A stretch of DNA of 64,000 bases from Streptomyces caatingaensis (GTDB lineage: Bacteria > Actinomycetota > Actinomycetes > Streptomycetales > Streptomycetaceae): NCBI RefSeq assembly GCF_001187435.1, contig NZ_LFXA01000002.1, positions 372,001 to 436,000 on the forward strand, given 5' to 3'. The notes under the pieces are model-generated. The model searched no databases. It worked only from the letters and a program-made list of their open reading frames with translations, and had not been told where the DNA came from. Shown piece by piece: positions 57,966 to 64,000 of this stretch. The stretch's first letter is position 1, and each line of letters opens with the position of its first letter. Both the position numbers and the translations under genes were made by a program.

Positions 57966-59207
57966 GTGTCAAATGCCACCGACGCGGCACCGGGACAGGT
58001 GTCCCGGTTCAGCGTCCCGCTCCTGGGATTTGGCGTATTCGCGGTCGCCACGAACGAGTTCGTGCTGGCCGGCATGCTGCCCCACCTCGAGGACTCGCTG
58101 CACGTCTCGACGGCGGCCGCGGGCCAGGTGGTCACGGTCTACGCGCTGGCGTGCGCCATCCTCGGGCCCATCTTCGCGACGGTGACGGCCGCGTGGTCGC
58201 GTCGTGTCGTCCTGCTGACGGCCGCGCTGGTCTACCTGGTGGGCACCGTCGGTGCCGCCGTCGCCCCCAACTACCCGCTGCTGCTGGTCGCCCAGGCGGT
58301 CGCGGCCGGCGGCACCGGTCTGTTCGTGCCCGTCGGCGCCTCGTCGGGCGCCTCGCTCGTGCCGCCGGAGCGGCGCGGCCGCGCCATCGCGACCGTGCTC
58401 ACCGGCTTCACCGCGGCGACGGCCTTCGGCGCCCCGATCGGCACCGCGTTCGGCAGCCGCTTCGGCTGGCGCGGCACCATGTGGTTCGTCGCGGGCCTGG
58501 CGGTCGTCGGCATCATCGGTCTGCTGACCCTGGTGCCGCGCAACATCCCGACGCCGCCGGCCGAGAGCCTCAAGAAGCGCTTCGTGCCGCTGGCCGACCC
58601 GCGCGTGCTGACCACGCTGGGCACCACGGCGCTCGCCTTCACCTCGGTGTACGTCCTCTACACCTACATCGCCGACATCTTCGACGGCGCCACCGGCGGG
58701 TCCGGCGGCAAGGTCGCCACGCTGATGTTCGTCCTCGGTGTGATCTCCATCGTCGGCAGCTACCTCGCCGGCATCGTGACCGACCGCATCGGCGGCCGCG
58801 GCGTCATGGCCATCTGCCTGATCTGGGTGGCCGTCTGCCTGGGCGCCGTGCAGCTGTTCAGCGACTCGTTCCCGGCGTCGATCGGCTTCATCGCCGTCTT
58901 CGCGGTCGCCTGCTTCAGCATGAGCGCCCCGCAGCAGCACCGGCTGATCGGGCTCAACCCGCCGCTGGCCTCGGTGCTGGTCTCGCTGCACGCGTCCATC
59001 CTCTACGTGGCCATCGCCCTCGCGGGTGCCATCGGAGGCGCGGGCCTGTCCATCGGCGGCTCCGGCAGCCTCGGTTACATCGGCGCGGTCATCGCCCTGC
59101 TCGGCCTCGGCCTCTCCGAGCTCGCCCACCGGCTCACCCAGCGGAAGGCCGCCGCGGCCGCGGCCGGCTCCCCCGAACCGGCGGAGGAGGCGGCAGTGAC
59201 GTCCTGA
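57966..59207 (+). CDS. DHA1-type MFS efflux transporter
   Basis: A 413-residue, twelve-helix transporter like the AraJ/chloramphenicol-exporter group: LLGFGVFAVATNEFVLAGML, AAAGQVVTVYALACAILGPI, ERRGRAIATVLTGFTAATAF. GTG at 57966 has GGAGG seven bases upstream. Divergent from a LysR regulator and about 4.5 kb from phzB, it is a good candidate for self-resistance export of the cluster product, though drug efflux of another kind is possible. Confidence 0.92.
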   Translation: MSNATDAAPGQVSRFSVPLLGFGVFAVATNEFVLAGMLPHLEDSLHVSTAAAGQVVTVYALACAILGPIFATVTAAWSRRVVLLTAALVYLVGTVGAAVAPNYPLLLVAQAVAAGGTGLFVPVGASSGASLVPPERRGRAIATVLTGFTAATAFGAPIGTAFGSRFGWRGTMWFVAGLAVVGIIGLLTLVPRNIPTPPAESLKKRFVPLADPRVLTTLGTTALAFTSVYVLYTYIADIFDGATGGSGGKVATLMFVLGVISIVGSYLAGIVTDRIGGRGVMAICLIWVAVCLGAVQLFSDSFPASIGFIAVFAVACFSMSAPQQHRLIGLNPPLASVLVSLHASILYVAIALAGAIGGAGLSIGGSGSLGYIGAVIALLGLGLSELAHRLTQRKAAAAAAGSPEPAEEAAVTS

Positions 59208-59357
59208 CCGGACGCCCTGGCGCACGAGGGCTTCGACCGTACGGCATGGAACCCCCGCCGTTCCGTACCGGGCAGTCCGGTCCTCCGCCGCACCGCGGCC
59301 GGTGTGCGGTTCCCTTCCCCGGGACCGCCCACCGGCCGCGGTCATGTTCCGCCCCAT

Positions 59358-59421
59358 GACGGAACGCCGTGGCCCCGGGCCGCACTTCACCAAGTGCGGC
59401 CCGGGGCCACGGCGTTCCGTC
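59358..59421. terminator. Perfect 30-bp-stem bidirectional terminator
   Basis: An exact inverted repeat with 30-bp arms (outer ends GACGGAACGCC and GGCGTTCCGTC) and the four-base loop CACC, between the convergent efflux and flavin-reductase genes. The right arm reaches into the stop codon of the reductase gene. Confidence 0.92.
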
Positions 59422-59920
59422 AGACGCACTCCCGCTCCCGTCCGGGAACCCCGGTGAGCGTGCCGAAGCGGCCGGCGTGGAAGATCAGCGGGCCCTCGCG
59501 GCCGGTCAGCGCGCCCTCCAGGGCCTCGGCGACGACCAGTTCGTGGTCGCCCGCCGGCTGGATCGTGGAGATCGCGCAGTCGAGCCAGCCCAGTCCGTCC
59601 CGCAGCACCGGGTGCCCGCTCCGGGTGAACATCCACTCCCCGCCGGCGAACCGGTCCGCCCCATGGGTGCTGAACGCCCGGCACACCTCCTCGTGCTGGC
59701 CCCCGAGGATCGTCACGGCGAAGCCCCCGGCGGCCCGCACGGCCGGCCAGGTGGTCGAGGTCTGCGCGGCGCACACCGCGATCAGCGGCGGATCCAGCGA
59801 GACGGAGGTGAAGGAGTTGACGGCCATGCCCACCGGACCGTGCGGCGTCCGCGCGGTGATCAGCACGACGCCGGTGGTGAACCGGCCGAGGATGTCGCGA
59901 AAGGAGCGCTGCTCCAGCAT
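59420..59920 (-). CDS. Flavin reductase of a two-component monooxygenase
   Basis: A 166-residue flavin:NAD(P)H reductase of the HpaC/DIM6 type: FRDILGRFTTGVVLITARTP, GMAVNSFTSVSLDPPLIAVC and GHPVLRDGLGWLDCAI, with HELVVAEALEG near the end. ATG at 59920 has GGGAG upstream. It would deliver reduced FMN/FAD to the monooxygenase encoded just upstream on the same strand (60091-61311). Confidence 0.93.
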   Translation of the reverse strand: MLEQRSFRDILGRFTTGVVLITARTPHGPVGMAVNSFTSVSLDPPLIAVCAAQTSTTWPAVRAAGGFAVTILGGQHEEVCRAFSTHGADRFAGGEWMFTRSGHPVLRDGLGWLDCAISTIQPAGDHELVVAEALEGALTGREGPLIFHAGRFGTLTGVPGRERECV

Positions 59921-60090
59921 CTGTTCTCCCGTTCGGTACGGCGGAGCCCCGGACGTGCCGGGCCGCCCGTCAACACCGCCGGGCGACGCGGCGGCGGACC
60001 ACCCGGGAGCGGCCCGGCCGCCGGCGTCGCCCGCCGGTGGCGATGCGCGGTCGCCGGAGCGCGGCCCGGGGGCGGCGGCCCGGCGAACCG

Positions 60091-61311
60091 TTACAGCAGG
60101 AAGCTGACGGCCTGCGGGTCCTCGCCGAGCAGCACCCGGCCGTACATCTCCTCGGGGATGCCGGCGCCGAAGCCCGCGTGGCGGTTGGCCACGTGGACGT
60201 CCCGCCAGATCCGCTGGAGCGGGTTGAACTCGGCGAAGGCGGACGTCCCGTGGGCGGTGACCAGCAGGTCGACCGCCTCGCGGCACTGCCGGCTGGCGTA
60301 CGCCGAGTCGTTGCGGACGCGGGTGCGGGTCGGCACGTCGGGGGCCTCGCCGCGGCGGGCGTGCCCGTCGATGTCCTCGGTGAGCCGCTGCGCGTGGAAC
60401 TGCGCGGTGTCGATCTTCGTGGCCGCCTCGGCGACGGTGGTCTGGAAGGTGACCGACTGGACCTGGCTGGTGTAGGCCGAGGCGTTGATCGAGCGCTTCG
60501 GCGCCTTCTCCAGGACGAGCTCCAGCCCGGCCTTCACCTCGCCGAGCTGCGCGCCGAGCAGCGAGGTGAGCAGCAGGCCCGCGAAGTTGCTGCGGTAGAG
60601 GGTCTCCTCCGGGTGCCGCGGCGGCACCGCCCCGTTGAGCGTGGGCATCAGCGGGATCAGCCGGTGGTCGGGCACGGTCGCGCCGTCGACCACGATGGTG
60701 TTGCTGCCCGTGCCGCGCAGACCGGTGATGAACCAGGTGTCCTCGACGGTGGCGTCCGTCATGGGGATCAGCGCGAGGTACGGCTCGGGCGCGGCGTCGC
60801 CGTCCTGGACGGGGACGACGACCACGGCCCAGTCGCAGTGCAGGGAGCCCGACGCGTAGGGCCACTTGGCGGTGACGAGCGCGCCGCCCGCGACCTTGCG
60901 GGCGGGGGCGCCGGGGCCCAGGATCAGCGCCACGCCGGCGTCGGGGTTCTCGCCCCAGACCTCCTGGCGGGCCTCGTCGGGGAAGAGGGCGGCGACGAAG
61001 TTGCCCGCGTTGAGGACGCCGGTGACCCAGGCGGCGGAGCCGCAGCCGCGGCCGAGCTCGGTGACGACGTCCAGCAGGGTGCGGGAGTCCGTCTCGTAGC
61101 CGCCGAAGCGCCGGGGGGTCAGGAGGCGGAAGAGCCCGGCCTCCCGGATGGCGTCCACGGTGCCGTCGTCGAGACGCCGGTCGCGGTCGGCCCGCGGGGC
61201 GTCCTCCCACAGCCGGTCCCGCAGGGCCGAGGCCCGGGCGACGAGCTCGGCGCGGGACGGCACCTCGTGCCCGGTGGCCGCGGCCGACGGGCTCTGGGAT
61301 GTAGTGGTCAT
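60091..61311 (-). CDS. Flavin-dependent monooxygenase of the acyl-CoA-dehydrogenase fold (two-component, group D)
   Basis: A 406-residue oxygenase with the fold of HsaA/HpaB-like hydroxylases: AGLFRLLTPRRFGGYE, GCGSAAWVTGVLNAG, WPYASGSLHCDWAVVV, TWFITGLRGTGSNTIVV and the C-terminal FNPLQRIWRDVHVANRHAGF with the His-rich flavin-site region. ATG at 61311 has GGAG ten bases upstream. With the adjacent reductase it should hydroxylate an aromatic substrate. Lying next to phzB/phzC, it may decorate a phenazine core; that link is inference. Confidence 0.9.
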   Translation of the reverse strand: MTTTSQSPSAAATGHEVPSRAELVARASALRDRLWEDAPRADRDRRLDDGTVDAIREAGLFRLLTPRRFGGYETDSRTLLDVVTELGRGCGSAAWVTGVLNAGNFVAALFPDEARQEVWGENPDAGVALILGPGAPARKVAGGALVTAKWPYASGSLHCDWAVVVVPVQDGDAAPEPYLALIPMTDATVEDTWFITGLRGTGSNTIVVDGATVPDHRLIPLMPTLNGAVPPRHPEETLYRSNFAGLLLTSLLGAQLGEVKAGLELVLEKAPKRSINASAYTSQVQSVTFQTTVAEAATKIDTAQFHAQRLTEDIDGHARRGEAPDVPTRTRVRNDSAYASRQCREAVDLLVTAHGTSAFAEFNPLQRIWRDVHVANRHAGFGAGIPEEMYGRVLLGEDPQAVSFLL

Positions 61312-62511
61312 GGACAGCTGTCTCCTGTCGAGCTGAAGGGGTGCTGGTCGGCGGCGGATGAGGGGTGCGCCGCCGGACGGATCGGCGGGACGGGACGGTC
61401 CGGACCCGGGCGGCCGGGGCCGGGCCGGCGGAGGGACGTCGGCGGGGCCGCGGCCTTCCCCGGGAAGGCTGACCACTGTGCGGCGCGCCGTACGCGGTCG
61501 GGGTACGGCGCGGCGGACCGGTGCGATGGCACCACGTCACGCGCGCATGGCGCGAGGACGTTCATTTCTTCCAACTTCCCCCGTTGGTCCCCATGGTCGG
61601 GCCGAAGATCCATCCAGGGACCTAGGCCGATGGGTCGAGCTTCCCCCAACGCGGGACGGAGTTCCAATACGAACGGCGTATAGGAGCTATATCGCAGTCG
61701 CATCGCCGGAGGGTGAACGGGCCCTGTGGCGAGCGGGCGTTGAATTCGAGCCATGGCGCATTCGCATGGGGTGCGCGATGGTTGAGCGGAGGGGACGAAG
61801 TTCTGTGTGGCTTCCCTCACAGATTGATGAACTGCCGTGGTGGGGACCATGATTCGATCGGCCCCGCCGGGGCGGCGGCTCAATTGCGCCCAGGACGTTG
61901 CGAGTCAAGCCCCCTCCGTGTCAAATAGTCCTCATGCGGCGTACATCAATATCCATTGTCTGGCGCCGCGGAGTGGGGCAGAATCAACCAAGTCGTTGGT
62001 TCCGGCAGGGCCAACGGGTCAGGTGTATCCAGGGGCGGCGTCCGCGATGCGGCAACGCGCGGGGCGCGCTCCCGAACGGGGGATCGGCATGAGCACCACT
62101 TTGTGTACGTTTTCGGCCACACCGTCCAGTGGTGCGGCCCGCGCCCTCGCCCGTCGAGCGGGCGATGTGACACCTTCGCACTAGAGAACCCGGTCGGCAT
62201 GGGTCGGCCGGGGCGTCGCGACCGCGCCGCCCGCGGGAACCGCGGGGCGCGCGGCGTCGGCGACCCTGTGCGCGGTCGCGCCGCTCCGGCCGGCTCCATG
62301 GCGCCCGAACGATCCGTCCAGCGGTCCGCCGTTCCACCGGACACCACCAACCCACCTGCGTCTACAGGCGTGTTCGCGCACCGGCCGCCGTCCCGCGGCA
62401 TCCGGTGGGGCCGGTGGAAAGAGGCTTGATCCGGGCTCGCCCCGGCACCGCGGCGACGGATTGCATCGTCCGTACACCTGCATTCCATCCGACATCCATG
62501 GAGGGGAACTA
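61312..62511. promoter_or_regulatory. 1.2-kb divergent control region before phzB
   Basis: No convincing gene: open frames here lack known motifs and are on both strands. Sequence between 61650 and 62000 is clearly richer in A+T than the surroundings, fitting promoters. It contains a 21-bp dyad at 61664-61684. Candidate promoters cannot be fixed by eye. An upstream leader or small RNA is possible. phzB has a strong ribosome site, GGAGGGG. Confidence 0.5.
61664..61684. promoter_or_regulatory. Candidate operator in the phenazine control region
   Basis: CCAATACG and CGTATAGG flank five bases; seven of eight positions pair. The half-site CCAATACG occurs, reversed, in the LysR/efflux spacer at 57683-57690 and a near copy of CCTATACG at 57712-57719. 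Confidence 0.4.
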
Positions 62512-63000
62512 ATGTCCGAGTCTGTGCAGTCGCAAGGATTCACCGACCACGCCGAGCTGCGGCGTATCAACCGCGCCACGGTCGAGAAGTACATGAACAC
62601 CAAGGGCCAGGACCGGCTGAAGCGGCACGAGCTCTTCACCGAGGACGGCAGCGGCGGCCTGTGGACCACCGACACCGGTGCCCCGATCGCCATCAACGGA
62701 CGTGACCGCCTCGCCGAGCACGCCGTCTGGTCCCTCCAGTGCTTCCCCGACTGGGAGTGGTACAACATCAAGATCTTCGAGACCGACGACCCCAACCACT
62801 TCTGGGTGGAGTGCGACGGGCACGGGAAGATCCGCTTCGCCGGATACCCCGAGGGCTACTACGAGAACCACTTCCTGCACTCCTTCGAGCTGGAGAACGG
62901 GAAGATCAAGCAGAACCGCGAGTTCATGAACCCCTTCGAGCAGCTGCGCGCCCTGGGCATCCCGGTCCCGGAGATCAAGCGCGAGGGCATCCCCACCTGA
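62512..63000 (+). CDS. phzB: Phenazine biosynthesis protein PhzA/PhzB
   Basis: A 162-residue small dimeric enzyme of the delta-5-3-ketosteroid-isomerase/NTF2 fold that catalyses condensation of two aminocyclohexenone units in phenazine formation. Family sequence is strong: RRINRATVEKYMNTKGQDRL, RHELFTEDGSGGLWTTDTG, SLQCFPDWEWYNIKIFET, FWVECDGHGKIRF and FMNPFEQLRALGIPVPEIKR. ATG at 62512 follows GGAGGGGAACTA. A single copy is present here, whereas pseudomonads have duplicated phzA and phzB. It opens the cluster continuing with phzC. Confidence 0.96.
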   Translation: MSESVQSQGFTDHAELRRINRATVEKYMNTKGQDRLKRHELFTEDGSGGLWTTDTGAPIAINGRDRLAEHAVWSLQCFPDWEWYNIKIFETDDPNHFWVECDGHGKIRFAGYPEGYYENHFLHSFELENGKIKQNREFMNPFEQLRALGIPVPEIKREGIPT

Positions 63001-63102
63001 CGTACCCCACCCGACGTCCCAGGGGCCGGGGCCGGACACCGGCCGACCGCCACCCCCCATCTCGATCCACCGCTCCCCATCGCCGGATTGGAGTTCGAGT
63101 AC

Positions 63103-64000
63103 GTGATCAAGGACAACGTGTTAGAAGACATACGGACGCGCGACGCCCTGCAGCAGCCCGAGTGGGGTGACCTCCTCCAGGTCAACCGCGTCCGGGACGC
63201 CCTGGCCTCCCGTCCGCCCCTGGTCCAGGCCACCGATGTCGCCACCCTGCGCGGCTACCTGGCCAAGGTCGCCGCCGGACAGGCCCTGATCGTCCAGGCC
63301 GGCGACTGCGCCGAGGACCCCCAAGAGTGCACCGCCTCCCACGTCGCCCGCAAGGCCGCCCTGCTGGACCTCCTCGCGGGCGCCCTGCGCCTGGTCGCCC
63401 ACAAGCCCGTCATCCGCGTCGGCCGCATCGCCGGCCAGTTCGCCAAGCCGCGCTCCAAGCCCACCGAGATCGTCGACGGCGTCGAACTCCCCTCGTTCCG
63501 CGGCCACATGGTCAACGGACCCGAGGCCGACGCCGACAGCCGGTGGCCCGACCCGCTGCGCATCCTCACCGGCTACATGGCCGCCGGTGACATCGTCGAG
63601 CACCTCGGCTGGCGCGAGCGCGCCGCCGGACGCGACGTCATCGAGCCGGTCGTGTGGACCAGCCACGAGGCGCTGCTGCTCGACTACGAGGTGCCGATGC
63701 TGCGCACCGACGACCAGGACCGGCTCTACCTGGGCTCCACCCACTTCCCGTGGATCGGCGAGCGCACCCGCCAGGTCGAGGGCGCCCACGTCGCCCTGCT
63801 CGCCGAGGTCAGCAACCCGGTGGCCTGCAAGGTCGGCCCCACCATGACCCCGGACGAGCTCCTCGCGCTCTGCGAGCGGCTCGACCCCTACCGCGAGCCC
63901 GGCCGGCTCACCCTCATCGCCCGCATGGGCGCCGACAACGTCGCCGAGCGGCTCCCCGCCCTCGTCGAGGCCGTCAAGGCGGCCGGTCACCCGGTGATCT
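63103..64000 (+). CDS. phzC: Phenazine-type class II DAHP synthase, truncated by the window
   Basis: The first 299 codons of 3-deoxy-D-arabino-heptulosonate-7-phosphate synthase. GTG at 63103 is nine bases after GGAG. Class II signatures: IVQAGDCAEDPQECTASHV with a metal-binding Cys, RVGRIAGQFAKPRSKP, LPSFRGHMVNG, WTSHEALLLDYEVP, STHFPWIGERTRQVEGAHV and NPVACKVGPTM. In phenazine clusters this enzyme raises flux into the shikimate route. The short N-terminus lacks the extension found in mycobacterial AroG, typical of PhzC. It continues past the right edge. Confidence 0.94.
   Translation, partial: MIKDNVLEDIRTRDALQQPEWGDLLQVNRVRDALASRPPLVQATDVATLRGYLAKVAAGQALIVQAGDCAEDPQECTASHVARKAALLDLLAGALRLVAHKPVIRVGRIAGQFAKPRSKPTEIVDGVELPSFRGHMVNGPEADADSRWPDPLRILTGYMAAGDIVEHLGWRERAAGRDVIEPVVWTSHEALLLDYEVPMLRTDDQDRLYLGSTHFPWIGERTRQVEGAHVALLAEVSNPVACKVGPTMTPDELLALCERLDPYREPGRLTLIARMGADNVAERLPALVEAVKAAGHPVI

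Noticed and set aside
61358..61883. Open frames on both strands in the spacer before phzB
   Set aside because: They overlap each other, show no family motif and no ribosome site; base composition fits a control region.
62181..62488. Minus-strand frames just before phzB
   Set aside because: No motif, and they would run through the phzB promoter region; treated as chance open frames.

Overview
The window is high-G+C actinomycete chromosome, most likely Streptomyces or a close relative. The signs are codons almost always ending in G or C, frequent GTG starts and ATGA/GTGA stop-start overlaps, an NsrR with the Asp and three Cys spacing of the Streptomyces coelicolor protein, F420-type oxidoreductases, an actinobacterial ethylmalonyl-CoA operon and Clp-N/HTH stress proteins. 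Both edges cut genes: a GluC-type permease on the left and a phenazine-type DAHP synthase on the right. No tRNA, rRNA, CRISPR array, transposase or integrase was seen.

Layout. 1-1.1 kb: end of a glutamate-type ABC importer (gluC', gluD). 1.2-3 kb: nsrR-hmp nitric-oxide defence with an 11-1-11 dyad in front of each gene. 3-6 kb: secreted SGNH hydrolase and secreted gamma-glutamyltransferase. 6-11.3 kb: isochorismatase-fold hydrolase divergent from a four-gene reductive pyrimidine/hydantoin catabolic operon (beta-ureidopropionase, aminotransferase, dihydropyrimidinase, F420-type luciferase-like oxidoreductase). 11.4-17.7 kb: secreted Cys/His protein, lipoate ligase family protein, second gamma-glutamyltransferase, inositol-phosphatase-like protein, phytoene-desaturase-like flavoprotein. 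17.9-21.4 kb: HTH plus Clp-N pair, then DNA alkylation repair (Ada-AlkA, Ogt) and a TerD-domain protein. 21.5-25.6 kb: radical SAM protein divergent from a 766-residue collagen-like protein. 25.8-31.6 kb: MerR-peroxiredoxin fusion, BCCT transporter, glycerate kinase, and psd-pssA for phosphatidylethanolamine.

31.8-37.9 kb holds the ethylmalonyl-CoA pathway operon (ccr-ecm-mcl-mch-mcd, minus strand), divergent from an MHS-type transporter; a frameshifted MFS gene and a fused HTH-Clp-N gene follow. 41.9-49.2 kb is a polymorphic-toxin island: SseB-like protein, WXG-like partner, 1591-residue RHS toxin, immunity candidate, a displaced RHS tip with a second immunity candidate, and a chimeric XRE regulator. 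It is bounded by 83-bp imperfect direct repeats whose right copy is the 3' end of a TetR gene. 50-56.1 kb: tandem-duplicated 3-hydroxyacyl-CoA dehydrogenase, HEAT-repeat protein, SRPBCC protein, and a DHA2 transporter with three C-terminal carboxypeptidase-regulatory-like repeats. 56.1-64 kb: after a repeat-rich gap, a LysR regulator, efflux pump, flavin reductase and flavin-dependent monooxygenase flank a 1.2-kb regulatory gap, then phzB and phzC open what looks like a phenazine cluster.

The observations I rate highest are two paralogous HTH/Clp-N loci that share GTCAAC/GTTGAC dyads over matching leaderless promoters, the direct-repeat-bounded toxin island with its chimeric regulator, the collagen-like protein, the radical SAM protein with an unusual CX8CX2C cluster behind a strongly structured leader, the MerR-peroxiredoxin fusion with its own MerR-type promoter, and the pyrimidine operon whose only redox enzyme is F420-type.
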